DNA from: Nocardia jejuensis NBRC 103114
Lineage (GTDB): Bacteria; Actinomycetota; Actinomycetes; Mycobacteriales; Mycobacteriaceae
NCBI RefSeq assembly: GCF_001613145.1
Contig: NZ_BDBU01000010.1
Span: 124,001 to 188,000 of the forward strand
Direction of reading: 5' to 3'
DNA: 64,000 nt
Shown here in pieces: positions 54,043-63,743 of this stretch (position 1 is the first letter of the stretch; each line of letters starts with the position of its first letter). Position numbers and translations under genes: made by a program. Under the pieces are notes generated by a model. It saw nothing but the letters and a program-made list of their open reading frames with translations, did no database searches and was not told the origin of the DNA.

Positions 54043-54810
54043 TCAGCCGGCCGTTTCGGCCGCCACCGCCGAACGCTCCACTGTCATCAGGCTTTCGGTG
54101 TGGTGCTCGGCGTAGTACGCCTTCGCGCCCCCGTTGATGCCGAAGAGCTTCTTGCTCCAGAGCAGCCAGATCACCGCGGCCAGGTTGATCGCCAGCGCGC
54201 CGATCCGGATCACGGTCACCTTCTCGGTGAGCTCGTAGATCTCGATGGGCAGGAACAGGCTGGTCGCGATGACCGCGAAGTATTCGCCCCAGCGTTCGAC
54301 CAGCCAGAGGCCGATGCCCTCGATGATCTGGACGGCCGCGTAGGCGAAGATCGCGATGGCCACCCAGCGAAGTGTGGTGGGGGAGAAGGTGAATGCCTGG
54401 TCGATCCAGTGCACGATCTTGGAATGGTCCGGATCCCAGCCGACCTGATCCGCGAGCTGGCGCAGCAGCGGCAACTCCTTGTCCCACGCCTGCTTCCATT
54501 CGTGCTGGCGGCCACGGAGTTTGAGCACGCCGACGCCGAGCAGGATCAGCACCAGAGCGCGCAGCACCCGCTCGGCCGCCAGCAGCCGCATGATGATCCG
54601 GTCGCGCAGCAGATGCCCGCGCGGGACCTCGGGGGCGTCGTCGGCGGGCCCGCTGCGCCGGGGCTCGCCGGGCGCGAAGTTACCGCAGCGCAGGCAGCGC
54701 CATGCCTCCCCGGCGGGAGTGCTGACGTGCAGGCGAGCCGCGAGCTCCGGCTCGTCGGGGGCGTAGGTCTCGTGACCTCGAATCGCACAGGTCCACAGAC
54801 TGAAGTCCAT
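54043..54810 (-). CDS. DUF2127 integral membrane protein
   Basis: 255 residues. The N-terminal cytoplasmic part has a Cys pair (WRCLRCGNF) like a zinc ribbon half and another Cys near the start (WTCAIRGHE). Then come membrane helices (ALVLILLGVGVLKLRG, WVAIAIFAYAAVQIIEGIGLWLV, YFAVIATSLFLPIEIYELTE, LAINLAAVIWLLWSKKLFG) in the DUF2127 pattern. The function is unknown. Convergent with mycolyltransferase 2, only 18 bp apart. Confidence 0.75.
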   Translation of the reverse strand: MDFSLWTCAIRGHETYAPDEPELAARLHVSTPAGEAWRCLRCGNFAPGEPRRSGPADDAPEVPRGHLLRDRIIMRLLAAERVLRALVLILLGVGVLKLRGRQHEWKQAWDKELPLLRQLADQVGWDPDHSKIVHWIDQAFTFSPTTLRWVAIAIFAYAAVQIIEGIGLWLVERWGEYFAVIATSLFLPIEIYELTEKVTVIRIGALAINLAAVIWLLWSKKLFGINGGAKAYYAEHHTESLMTVERSAVAAETAG

Positions 54811-54835
54811 GGGCTGGAGCGTAATCGTAGATCGT

Positions 54836-56068
54836 TCAGCCTGCCGCCAGGGCGCGCAGCTGGTCCAGATAGCTGCGGGTGCGGGGATCGCCGGGGAATC
54901 GCTCGATCATTTCCCGCGCCGTTTCGCCCGCGATCCACATGAGCGAGGGCAGCGACCGGCGTTTGCCCGCGAAGGCGCGGATGCCCTCGTCGACCGCGAG
55001 CTCCAGATTACGATCGCGGACCGCCACCACCGCGAGGGTGAGGTGGGCCTCGGAGACGCGCATGGGTTTGCGGATCGAACCGTCCGGTCGGGTCGCGGCC
55101 AGGATGACCTGGCGCGCATAGTCTTCCGCCAGTCGATCGTCACCCGCGACACGGCAGCAGTCCATGGCATAGAAGTCGAATTTGCCGGGATCGACCACGA
55201 AGTGATTATCCAGATTAGACGGATGATCCAGATTGTCCAGAATCGAACGGCCCTGGGCGAGCGCGATTTCCACCTGCTTGCGATCACCGATGCGGGCCCA
55301 CGCCTTGGCCCGCTGCGCCGCCAGTTGCACACCGACGCCGAGGCGTTCGGTGCTGCGCCTGGCCGCCTCCGAGGTCTCGATCGCGCCCCGGTAGTTCGCC
55401 TGGGTCAAGGCGAACCACGACGCCATTTCCGCACCCCAGCCGATGATTTCGGCATGCTCGGCCTCCTGTCCCAGCGACAGCGCCGCCCGGCGGGTGGCCT
55501 CGGCCGCGGTGCGCCAGCCCAGGTCGTAGTCCACGCAGCCGACCAGCAGCGCCACCCAGCCGGCCAGCACCAGCACCTCGCGATGCTGTGCGAGCGTGAG
55601 TCTTCCGTCCAGCAGCGAGGTGATCCGCCGCAGCCAGGCCGTGCCCTCGGTGTGCAGTTCATGGGGATCGGCGCACGGATACTCCGAACACAACCGATCC
55701 GCGGTGATGCGAATCGCGTCCAGCGTTGCCGAGGAGACATCCGACATCCGAAGGCGGCCGATGAATTCGAGAGTGTCCATCCCTGTGGCGGAGAGCATCT
55801 CGTCATCGCGATTGGGGCGGACCTTCGGAAAGAAGGCGGCCGTGACGGTGTCGAATGCCGCCGCGATAATCGGGGCGTAGAAGTCGTCAGGTCTGGACTC
55901 CCCGGATTCCCAGCGACGCCAGTTGCGCAACAAGGTGCTGTCCGTCGGCAGATTGTGCGTGGATTTGGTCCGCATCGCACGAACAGCGTCCGCCTGTGAC
56001 CACCCCCGTGCATCGCGTTCGGCGCGCATTCGGACAGCCCAGACGGGTCGATCGTCACATGCGGACAC
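54836..56068 (-). CDS. XRE-type regulator with TPR-like C-terminal region
   Basis: 410 residues from GTG 56068. The N-terminal part is a helix-turn-helix variant (RMRAERDARGWSQADAVRAM, then LRNWRRWESGESRP). The remaining ~300 residues are helical repeats resembling tetratricopeptide units (TAAEATRRAALSLGQEAEHAEI, ETSEAARRSTERLGVGVQLAAQRAKAWARIGD). This layout is common in actinomycete peptide- or signal-responsive regulators. It is divergent from the small recombinase-fold gene at 56220, a likely target. Confidence 0.82.
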   Translation of the reverse strand: MSACDDRPVWAVRMRAERDARGWSQADAVRAMRTKSTHNLPTDSTLLRNWRRWESGESRPDDFYAPIIAAAFDTVTAAFFPKVRPNRDDEMLSATGMDTLEFIGRLRMSDVSSATLDAIRITADRLCSEYPCADPHELHTEGTAWLRRITSLLDGRLTLAQHREVLVLAGWVALLVGCVDYDLGWRTAAEATRRAALSLGQEAEHAEIIGWGAEMASWFALTQANYRGAIETSEAARRSTERLGVGVQLAAQRAKAWARIGDRKQVEIALAQGRSILDNLDHPSNLDNHFVVDPGKFDFYAMDCCRVAGDDRLAEDYARQVILAATRPDGSIRKPMRVSEAHLTLAVVAVRDRNLELAVDEGIRAFAGKRRSLPSLMWIAGETAREMIERFPGDPRTRSYLDQLRALAAG

Positions 56069-56219
56069 GCTCTGTAGTATCTCACCAGTTAACGCCGGAT
56101 GGACCCGGATAGGGCACGCAGATGTCAGTGGGTTGACATCTGCAATTGCATCTTCAAGAACGTCATGCTGTTTACGGGCACACTTTCAACACAGCGATCC
56201 CAATCCAACGGAGGTTCGG

Positions 56220-56522
56220 GTGGAAGCGTTGATCTATGGTTACGTGCGTGACGATCTCGCGGACGGTCGTAGCGAAGAGCTGGAAACCGCCATGTGCGGC
56301 TTGGCTCAGTCGGCCGGTATGTGTTTCGCCGCAACGTTCCATGAATCGACTCCGGGCGACGGCACCGCGTTTGCGGAGCTGACCGCCGAACTCAAGCGTG
56401 CCGACGCACACTATGTAGTGGTGCCGTCACTCGATCACCTTGCCGGCCAGACGATTCCGCGAGACATATTGATCGCGAAACTGGCTCACGAGGCGGAAGC
56501 CGAGGTCTTGGCCGTGGACTGA
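56220..56522 (+). CDS. Small serine-recombinase-fold protein lacking the catalytic serine
   Basis: 100 residues from GTG 56220, five bases after CGGAGG. The sequence follows the resolvase N-terminal pattern (IYGYVRDD, ELETAMCGLAQSAGMCF, FHESTPGDGTAFAELTAELK, HYVVVPSLDHLA). But the catalytic Ser after YxR-x is Asp (YVRDD), and the DNA-binding domain is absent. It is probably a non-catalytic regulatory or partner protein of the divergent XRE/TPR regulator. Its 3' end overlaps the convergent gene's 3' end by 96 bp. Confidence 0.7.
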   Translation: MEALIYGYVRDDLADGRSEELETAMCGLAQSAGMCFAATFHESTPGDGTAFAELTAELKRADAHYVVVPSLDHLAGQTIPRDILIAKLAHEAEAEVLAVD

Positions 56523-59006
56523 ACCTCGCGCGAGCGTCATGAGTCGCGCGGCCGCGACCCCGGCCGTCAGCGAGGCCACGAGGGCGATCAGCCGGTGCTC
56601 GCCGAACAGCGGATACACCTGCCAGTGCAGCAAATACGCGAAAAGTGAACTGTCGGCCAGTGCCGCCGCCAGGCCGGCCACCGGTGCGAGCACCCGCACC
56701 GAGGGCAGCCAGATCAGCAGCAGCAGGCCGCCGATGATGAGTCGCTCGCGATCCGTCTCACCGAAATAGCCTGGCACGGTCAGCAATACGACGCCGCTGA
56801 GCACGGTGCGCTGCACGGGTGTCGAGGCTTTCGCGGCGACCCAGCCCAGGGCGAAGAACCAGCACGCCAGGGGAGAGAACGGAATGTCGCGCGGGACATA
56901 GAGATCGAAGGACCAGTAGCGGAACACGAGCAGCACCGCGAGTACGCCGAGCGCGAAACCGAAGGGTGCGCGGCGTTCGGCGCGATCCGCTACCGGTAGG
57001 CGCAACAGCAGTGCCCCCGCGAGCATGAAATACACCACGACCTCCACGAACCAGAGGTGTCCGGCGGTCGGGCTGTCCCGCGGCCCGAGAATCTTGTTGA
57101 GCAGCAACACGTTCTGCCACCCGTAGTAGTCGCTGAAGGCGAGCGTGATCGCCACCCACAGCGCGGTCGGCGCGGCGATGAACGCCGCCGTGCGCAGCGT
57201 CTTGTGCAGCCGCTGCGAGGCGGGAGCGGCGGTCACCGAGAAGCGGGCGAAGTTGAACCCGGCCACCGCCAGCAACACGTGGGCCCCGCCCCACAGGACG
57301 AAAAGTCCGATATGGGAGCCGAGTACGCCGATGATGCCGAGCGCTCGCAGCAGCGTCGAGGTGTCGAGCGAACGCCCGATGCGTCGACGCCCGCGCGGGA
57401 GTGCCTGCAGTTCCGCGACGGTCATGGTCTGCCAGTTGGCGGGCAGCTGTCCGAGCGTGCGATCGAGTTTCACCGACAGCGCCACATAGGTCAGCGAGTC
57501 GCCGCCCAGATCGGCGAAGGTGCTGTGCGGCCCCACCTGTGCGGGGGACAGGGCGAGGGCGTCGGCGAAGAGCGTGCGGATATCGGCGCGAGGTGCGCTG
57601 TGCGCGCCCGGAAGTCGCCGAATAGCCGGATAGTCCGGTTTGCCGCTGGGCAGTCGCGGAATCTCGTCGACCACGCACACGCGAATCGCGGAGGCGGGCA
57701 ATCCCGACAATTGCGCCGCGAGCCGGGTCACCGCCGCCCGGTCCCGGCTCTGCACCGCGAGCACCAGCGTCTCGGCGTCATCGGTGCCGCAGGCCGGAAA
57801 ACCGGCGGCGGCCAACCCGGATTCGATGCGCTGCAGATCGATTCGCAGGCCGAAGATCTTGGCGAACCGCGATCGGCGGCCGATCACCCGATACAACCCG
57901 TCCTCGGTCAGACACGCCAGATCCCCGGTGCGCAACGCCGAGAGTTCGGGACCGAGCGCGAGTTCGGCCGGGGATTCGGCGTATCCCATCATCACGTTCG
58001 GGCCGTGATAGACGAGTTCGGTGCCGCCCTCCTCGACCGGCTCGAGGGTGAAAGAGCCTCCGGGAATCGGAATTCCGATGCAGTCCGGATGCGTGGCCGC
58101 CCACTGCGGCGGCAGATACGCCATCCGCGCGGTGGCCTCGGTCTGGCCGTACATGACGAAGAATTCCCGGCCGTTGCGCGCGGCCAGTTCGGCGTGCCGG
58201 CGAACGCGTTCGGGGGCGAGTTTGCCGCCGGCCTGGGTCACATAGCGCAGGTGCGGCAGCGACATTCGCTCGAAGCCGACTCGATCGAGCAGATCGAAGG
58301 TATAGGGAACAGCGGCGAAGGATGTCGCGCGATGACATCGGAACTCGTCCCAGAACTCCGATTCCACCACCGAGCGGCTCGTCAGCAGCAGACTCGCGCC
58401 GCGCAGCAGATGACTGTGCACGACCGAGAGTCCGTAGCAATAGAACAGCGGGAGCGTGGTGGCGGCGCGATCATCGCCGGTGATATCGAGATAGCGCGCA
58501 ATGGCTTCGGCGTTCGAGCGCAGATTCGCGTGCGAGAGCCGCACCAGCTTCGGTGATCCGGTCGAACCCGAGGTGCTCAGCAGCAGCGCCAGGTCCGGAT
58601 GCAGGGTGTGTGCCGCCCCGGTCCGCCGCAGCCGCGGTTCCGGGATCGGCCCGGCACCCGATTCGATGACGATATCGGGGTCGTGCACGCGCAGCATCTC
58701 CTCGGTGATCGACGCGCTCAGCAGCACGGCGCATCCAGCCTCGAGCGCGCCGAGATAGGCGACGAGGGAACCGATATCGTTGCGCGCGGCCAGCGCGACG
58801 AGCTTGCGCAGCGGTGGTCGTGAATCGGTAGCCGATAAGTCGCCGGAGGTGCCGCAGGTCGAAAACCGTTCGGTGGTCAGACGGTTCGCGTAGTCGGCCA
58901 CGAGCGCCGCCAGCTGCGCATATGTGAGATGTTCAGCCTCGCCGCCGACTACCGCCGGACGTTCGCCGAATCCACTGAGGTGCGCGACGATCCGTGGCGA
59001 GGTCAT
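56427..59006 (-). CDS. Adenylation-carrier-acyltransferase fusion enzyme
   Basis: 859 residues in three parts. 1-470 is an AMP-forming acyl/aminoacyl-activating domain with P-loop LLSTSGSTGSPK, YGQTEATARM, and the YRVIGRRSRFAKIFG/SGKPD region. 476-545 is a phosphopantetheine carrier with Ser504 in LGGDSL. 550-840 is an acyltransferase-3 type membrane domain with about ten helices (GVLGSHIGLFVLWGGAHVLLAVAGFNFARF). It would activate an acid, load it on the carrier and transfer it at the membrane to a lipid, sugar or peptide. The last ~32 residues are encoded opposite the convergent small gene and may be read-through. Confidence 0.85.
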   Translation of the reverse strand: MTSPRIVAHLSGFGERPAVVGGEAEHLTYAQLAALVADYANRLTTERFSTCGTSGDLSATDSRPPLRKLVALAARNDIGSLVAYLGALEAGCAVLLSASITEEMLRVHDPDIVIESGAGPIPEPRLRRTGAAHTLHPDLALLLSTSGSTGSPKLVRLSHANLRSNAEAIARYLDITGDDRAATTLPLFYCYGLSVVHSHLLRGASLLLTSRSVVESEFWDEFRCHRATSFAAVPYTFDLLDRVGFERMSLPHLRYVTQAGGKLAPERVRRHAELAARNGREFFVMYGQTEATARMAYLPPQWAATHPDCIGIPIPGGSFTLEPVEEGGTELVYHGPNVMMGYAESPAELALGPELSALRTGDLACLTEDGLYRVIGRRSRFAKIFGLRIDLQRIESGLAAAGFPACGTDDAETLVLAVQSRDRAAVTRLAAQLSGLPASAIRVCVVDEIPRLPSGKPDYPAIRRLPGAHSAPRADIRTLFADALALSPAQVGPHSTFADLGGDSLTYVALSVKLDRTLGQLPANWQTMTVAELQALPRGRRRIGRSLDTSTLLRALGIIGVLGSHIGLFVLWGGAHVLLAVAGFNFARFSVTAAPASQRLHKTLRTAAFIAAPTALWVAITLAFSDYYGWQNVLLLNKILGPRDSPTAGHLWFVEVVVYFMLAGALLLRLPVADRAERRAPFGFALGVLAVLLVFRYWSFDLYVPRDIPFSPLACWFFALGWVAAKASTPVQRTVLSGVVLLTVPGYFGETDRERLIIGGLLLLIWLPSVRVLAPVAGLAAALADSSLFAYLLHWQVYPLFGEHRLIALVASLTAGVAAARLMTLARGSVHGQDLGFRLVSQFRDQYVSRNRLAGKVIE

Positions 59007-59017
59007 TCAAAAAAGTG

Positions 59018-59029
59018 TAGCCAAGGCTA
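59018..59029 (-). promoter_or_regulatory. TAGCC-AA-GGCTA inverted repeat before the fusion enzyme gene
   Basis: A 12-bp dyad centred 18 bp upstream of the ATG at 59006. Extended, it matches roughly 12-13 of 19 positions of the DtxR/IdeR iron box, with the right half GGCTAAC the best part. Iron control would suit a siderophore-type A-P enzyme but is unproven. Confidence 0.35.
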
Positions 59030-59074
59030 ACTCTGAACATCGCAACCCCGCCCCGGTGAATCGCCGGTGAACGC

Positions 59075-59965
59075 CTACAGGCCGAAGCCGCCGCGCCCGC
59101 GTCGCCGCAGGTACTTCTCGAATTCCGCGGCGATGGCATCGCCGTCGATCTTGGCCATGGCCTCCACGTCCACGTCCGCGTCGCCGCGCTCCTCGAGCGA
59201 GCGCACGTACTCCGCGATCTCCTCGTCACCCTCGGTCATCTCGTTGACCGTGACTTCCCATTCCTCGGCCTGCTCCGGCAGTCCACCGAGCGGCACCTCG
59301 ACATCGAGCACGTCCTCGACCCGGTGCAGCAGTGCGATGACCGCCTTGGGGTTCGGCGGCTGGGAGACGTAGTGCGGCACCGCGGCCCAGAAGGAAATGG
59401 CCGGCACGCCCGCGCGCACGCAGGCGTCCTGCAGCACGCCGGTGATGCCGGTCGGGCCCTCGTAGCGCGTCTGTTCCAGGTTGAAACGCTCGGCCGCCTG
59501 CTTGCTGTAGGCAGTGCCCGTGACCGGAACCGGCCGGGTGTGCGGGGTGTCGGCGAGCAGTGCGCCCAGGATCACCACGGTGGTCACCTCGAGCTGTTCG
59601 ACGAATTCGAGCAGGTCGTTGCAGAAGCTGCGCCACCGCATGTTCGGTTCGACGCCGCGCAGCAGCACCACATCGCGCTCGCTGCCGGGCGGTGAGCACA
59701 CCGACAGCATGGTCGAGGGCCAGGCGATCTCGCGGGTCACCCCATCCACCTGACGGACTGTGGGCCGATTCACCTGATAGTCGTAGTAGTCCTCGGAATC
59801 GAGTTCTGCCAGCGGTTGCGCGTCCCAGATCAGTTCCAGATGCTCGACCGCTCCACTGGCGGCATCGGCGGCATCGTTCCAGCCTTCGAAGGCGGCCACG
59901 AGGATCGGATCTCGCAGCGCGGGCATGTCCGATTCGGGTGTCACCGGGGGTTCACTGGCGTTCAC
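59075..59965 (-). CDS. PAC2-family protein
   Basis: 296 residues. The fold is that of proteasome-assembly chaperone 2: ILVAAFEGWNDAADAASGAVEHL at the start, TTVVILGALLADTPHTRPVPVTG in the centre, GPTGITGVLQDACVRAGVPAISFWAAVPHYV, then an acidic helical tail. Mycobacterial Rv2125 is such a protein and lies beside metH (Rv2124c), as here. The function in actinobacteria is not settled; a link to the proteasome is a family-based guess. Divergent from metH, 118 bp apart. Confidence 0.88.
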   Translation of the reverse strand: MNASEPPVTPESDMPALRDPILVAAFEGWNDAADAASGAVEHLELIWDAQPLAELDSEDYYDYQVNRPTVRQVDGVTREIAWPSTMLSVCSPPGSERDVVLLRGVEPNMRWRSFCNDLLEFVEQLEVTTVVILGALLADTPHTRPVPVTGTAYSKQAAERFNLEQTRYEGPTGITGVLQDACVRAGVPAISFWAAVPHYVSQPPNPKAVIALLHRVEDVLDVEVPLGGLPEQAEEWEVTVNEMTEGDEEIAEYVRSLEERGDADVDVEAMAKIDGDAIAAEFEKYLRRRGRGGFGL

Positions 59966-60083
59966 CCGGTCAGCCTACGGTGTGCCGATCGATGACGCGC
60001 CAGCGACGCGCAACGCGCGAGACGCGGCCGCGCGCAACGGACCGAAGGCCGGATTGTCCGGGCCTCCTACTACTCTTGAGTAC

Positions 60084-63000
60084 ATGTCTGTGTCCCCCCG
60101 CGCCGAGTTCGACACCACCCTACTCGACACGCTCAAGCGGCGTGTCGTCATCGGCGACGGTGCGATGGGCACCATGTTGCAGGCCGCGGATTTAACCCTG
60201 GACGACTTTCTCGGCCTCGAGGGCTGCAACGAAATCCTCAATGAAACCCGTCCTGACGTGCTGAAATACATTCACCGCGCGTACTTCGAGGCCGGTGCGG
60301 ACGCGGTCGAGACCAACACCTTCGGCTGCAACCTGCCGAACCTCGCCGATTACGACATTTCGGACAGGATTAGGGATCTCTCCGAGCGTGGCACCCGGCT
60401 GGCCCGTGAGGTCGCCGACGAGATGGGCCCCTCCGCCGACGGCACACCCCGCTACGTCCTGGGCTCGATGGGCCCCGGCACCAAACTCCCCACCCTCGGC
60501 CACGCGCCCTACGCCTCGCTGCGTGACGCCTACACCGAGGCCGCGCTCGGCATGCTCGACGGCGGCGCGGACGCCATCCTCATCGAGACCTGCCAGGACC
60601 TGCTGCAGGTGAAGTCCGCCATCACCGGAAGCCACCGGGCCATGGCCCGCGCGGGCCGCCGGATCCCGATCATCACGCACGTGACGATGGAGACCACCGG
60701 CACCATGTTGGTCGGTTCCGAGATCGGCGCGGCCCTGACCGCGCTCGAGAAGCTCGGCATCGACATGATCGGATTGAACTGCGCCACCGGCCCGGACGAG
60801 ATGAGCGAGCACCTGCGCCATCTGTCCAAGCACGCGCAGCTGCCGGTGTCGGTGATGCCGAACGCCGGTCTGCCGGTGCTCGGGGCCAACGGCGCCGAAT
60901 ATCCGCTCACCCCCGAGGAATTGGCGATCGCCATGCGCCAGTTCGTCTCCGAGTTCGGGCTGGCGCTGGTCGGCGGTTGCTGCGGCACCACCCCGGAGCA
61001 CATCCGCCAGGTCGCCGAGGCGGTGCGCGAGGTCACTCCGCACGCGCGCGCCCCCAAGCACGAGCCGAGCGTGTCCTCGATCTACTCCTCGGTCCCGTTC
61101 GAGCAGGACGCCTCGATCATGATGATCGGCGAGCGCACGAACGCCAACGGCTCCAAGGCATTCCGCGAGGCCATGCTGGCGCAGGACTGGCAGAAGTGCC
61201 TGGACATCGCCAAGGACCAGATCCGTGACGGCGCGCACATGCTGGACCTGTGCGTGGACTACGTGGGCCGCGACGGCGCGGTCGACATGAACGAGCTGGC
61301 CTCGCGCCTGGCGACGGCCTCCACGCTGCCGATCATGCTCGACTCCACCGAAACCCCGGTGCTGCAGGCCGGTTTGGAGCATCTGGGCGGCCGCTGCGCG
61401 GTCAACTCGGTGAACTTCGAGGACGGCGACGGTCCGGAGTCGCGGTATCAGCAGACCATGGCGCTGGTCGCCGAGCACGGTGCGGCCGTGGTGGCGCTGA
61501 CCATCGACGAGCAGGGTCAGGCCCGCACCGCCGAGCACAAGGTGCAGATCGCCGAGCGGCTCATCGCCGACATCACCGGCACCTGGGGACTCGATGAGAG
61601 CGACATCATCATCGACACCCTCACCTTCACCCTGGGCACCGGCCAGGAGGAATCCCGGCGCGACGGCATCGAAACCATCGAGGCCATCCGGTTGCTCAAG
61701 CAGAAGCATCCGAATGTGCAGACCACGCTGGGTCTTTCGAACATTTCGTTCGGTTTGAGCCCGGCGACGCGGCAGGTGCTGAACTCGGTGTTCATGCACG
61801 AATGCGTCGAGGCCGGTCTGGATTCGGCCATCGTGCACGCCTCCAAGATCCTTCCCATGGCCCGCATTCCCGAAGAACAGCGTCAGGCCGCGCTGGATCT
61901 GGTCTATGACCGCCGCAGCGAGGGCTACGACCCGTTGCAGAAGCTGATGGCGCTGTTCGAGGGCGTCTCGATGTCCTCGTCCAAGGCCTCGCGTGCCGAG
62001 GAGCTGGCGGCCATGCCGCTGTTCGAACGGCTGGCCCGCCGCATCGTGGACGGCGAGCGCAACGGACTCGAGGCCGACCTCGACGAGGCCATGAAAGAGG
62101 TTCCGCCGCTCAAGATCATCAACGAGACGCTGCTCTCGGGCATGAAGACGGTCGGTGAGCTGTTCGGCTCCGGGCAGATGCAGCTGCCGTTCGTGCTGCA
62201 GTCCGCGGAGGTCATGAAGACCGCTGTGGCGCACCTGGAACCGCACATGGAGGCCACCGACGACTCCGGCAAGGGCCGCATCGTGCTGGCGACGGTCAAG
62301 GGCGACGTGCACGACATCGGCAAGAACCTGGTGGACATCATCCTGTCCAACAACGGATACGAGGTCGTGAACATCGGCATCAAGCAGCCGATCGCGAACA
62401 TCCTCGACGCCGCCACGGACAAGAAGGCCGACGTGATCGGCATGTCCGGACTGCTGGTCAAGTCGACCGTGGTCATGAAGGAAAACCTGCAGGAGATGAA
62501 CACCCGCGGTGTCGCCGAGCAGTTCCCGGTGCTCCTGGGCGGCGCGGCGCTGACCCGCGGCTACGTGGAGAACGATCTCACCGAGGTCTACCAGGGCGAT
62601 GTGCATTACGCGCGTGACGCTTTCGAGGGCCTGCGTCTGATGGACGAGATCATGACCCGCAAGCGTGGCGGCGGCCTGGACCCGGACAGCCCCGAGGCGA
62701 TCGCCGAGCGCGAGAAGGCCGCCGAGCGCAGGGCCCGGCACGAGCGCTCCAAGCGAATCGCGGAGGAGCGCAAGGCCAAAGAGGTTCCGGTCGTGGTGCC
62801 CGAGCGCTCGGACGTGGCAGCGGATCTGCCGGTGCCCGCGCCGCCGTTCTGGGGCACCCGCGTGGTCAAGGGCCTGTCGGTGAACGAGTACTCGGGGCTG
62901 CTGGACGAGCGCGCCCTGTTCCTGGGCCAGTGGGGCCTGCGCGGTCAGCGTGGCGGCGAAGGGCCCTCGTACGAGGAGCTGGTGGAGACCGAAGGCCGTC

Positions 63001-63662
63001 CGCGGCTGCGGTATTGGCTCGATCGGCTGATCGCCGAGGGTGTGCTGCAGCACGCCGCGCTGGTGTACGGCTACTTCCCGGCCGTCTCCGAGGGCGACGA
63101 TGTGATTGTTCTCACCGAGCCGAAACCCGATGCGCCCGAACGCTATCGGTTCACCTTCCCGCGTCAGCAACGCGATCGGTTCCTGTGCATCTCGGACTTC
63201 ATCCGCTCGCGGGCGGAGGCGACCGAGCGCGGACAGGTGGACGTGCTGCCCTTCCAACTGGTCACCATGGGGCAGCCCATCGCCGATTTCGCCAACGAGC
63301 TGTTCGCGGCGGACAACTACCGCGACTACCTCGAGGTGCACGGCATCGGCGTGCAGCTGACCGAGGCGCTGGCCGAGTTCTGGCACCGCCGAATCCGCGA
63401 AGAACTTGTGCTGGAAGGCCATTCCGTCGCCGATCAGGATCCTTCTGATGTGCAGGATTACTTCAAACTCGGCTACCGTGGCGCACGGTACTCGTTCGGC
63501 TACGGCGCCTGCCCCGACCTCGAGGATCGCGCGAAACTCGTCGACCTGCTGGAGGCACACCGAATCGGAGTAGAGCTGTCGGAGGAGTTGCAGCTGCATC
63601 CCGAGCAGTCGACGGATGCGTTCGTTCTGCTGCATCCTGAGGCGAAGTACTTCAACGCCTAA
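60084..63662 (+). CDS. metH: Cobalamin-dependent methionine synthase
   Basis: 1192 residues from ATG 60084. It transfers the methyl of 5-methyl-THF through cob(I)alamin to homocysteine. The homocysteine domain (about 1-330) starts IGDGAMGTMLQ and has zinc-ligand cysteines in LNCATG and GGCCGTT. The pterin domain (about 350-620) has MIGERTNANGSKAF and DLCVDYVGRDG. The cobalamin domain (about 650-890) has DVHDIGKN with cobalt-ligand His743. A charged linker leads to the reactivation domain (about 940-1192, with RYSFGYGACPDLEDR). All four modules are present, so it should be self-sufficient. No cobalamin riboswitch was recognised in the 118-bp upstream gap. Confidence 0.96.
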   Translation: MSVSPRAEFDTTLLDTLKRRVVIGDGAMGTMLQAADLTLDDFLGLEGCNEILNETRPDVLKYIHRAYFEAGADAVETNTFGCNLPNLADYDISDRIRDLSERGTRLAREVADEMGPSADGTPRYVLGSMGPGTKLPTLGHAPYASLRDAYTEAALGMLDGGADAILIETCQDLLQVKSAITGSHRAMARAGRRIPIITHVTMETTGTMLVGSEIGAALTALEKLGIDMIGLNCATGPDEMSEHLRHLSKHAQLPVSVMPNAGLPVLGANGAEYPLTPEELAIAMRQFVSEFGLALVGGCCGTTPEHIRQVAEAVREVTPHARAPKHEPSVSSIYSSVPFEQDASIMMIGERTNANGSKAFREAMLAQDWQKCLDIAKDQIRDGAHMLDLCVDYVGRDGAVDMNELASRLATASTLPIMLDSTETPVLQAGLEHLGGRCAVNSVNFEDGDGPESRYQQTMALVAEHGAAVVALTIDEQGQARTAEHKVQIAERLIADITGTWGLDESDIIIDTLTFTLGTGQEESRRDGIETIEAIRLLKQKHPNVQTTLGLSNISFGLSPATRQVLNSVFMHECVEAGLDSAIVHASKILPMARIPEEQRQAALDLVYDRRSEGYDPLQKLMALFEGVSMSSSKASRAEELAAMPLFERLARRIVDGERNGLEADLDEAMKEVPPLKIINETLLSGMKTVGELFGSGQMQLPFVLQSAEVMKTAVAHLEPHMEATDDSGKGRIVLATVKGDVHDIGKNLVDIILSNNGYEVVNIGIKQPIANILDAATDKKADVIGMSGLLVKSTVVMKENLQEMNTRGVAEQFPVLLGGAALTRGYVENDLTEVYQGDVHYARDAFEGLRLMDEIMTRKRGGGLDPDSPEAIAEREKAAERRARHERSKRIAEERKAKEVPVVVPERSDVAADLPVPAPPFWGTRVVKGLSVNEYSGLLDERALFLGQWGLRGQRGGEGPSYEELVETEGRPRLRYWLDRLIAEGVLQHAALVYGYFPAVSEGDDVIVLTEPKPDAPERYRFTFPRQQRDRFLCISDFIRSRAEATERGQVDVLPFQLVTMGQPIADFANELFAADNYRDYLEVHGIGVQLTEALAEFWHRRIREELVLEGHSVADQDPSDVQDYFKLGYRGARYSFGYGACPDLEDRAKLVDLLEAHRIGVELSEELQLHPEQSTDAFVLLHPEAKYFNA

Positions 63663-63743
63663 TATTTTCAAGAGGTTTCCGGGCTTTCGCGCAGAGTTGC
63701 AGGGTCGGCTCGGCGCGAAAGTCAGCAGGAGGGGTACAACCAC

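Noticed and set aside
59966..60083. Cobalamin riboswitch upstream of metH
   Set aside because: The gap is only 118 bp and no B12-box-like sequence was seen.
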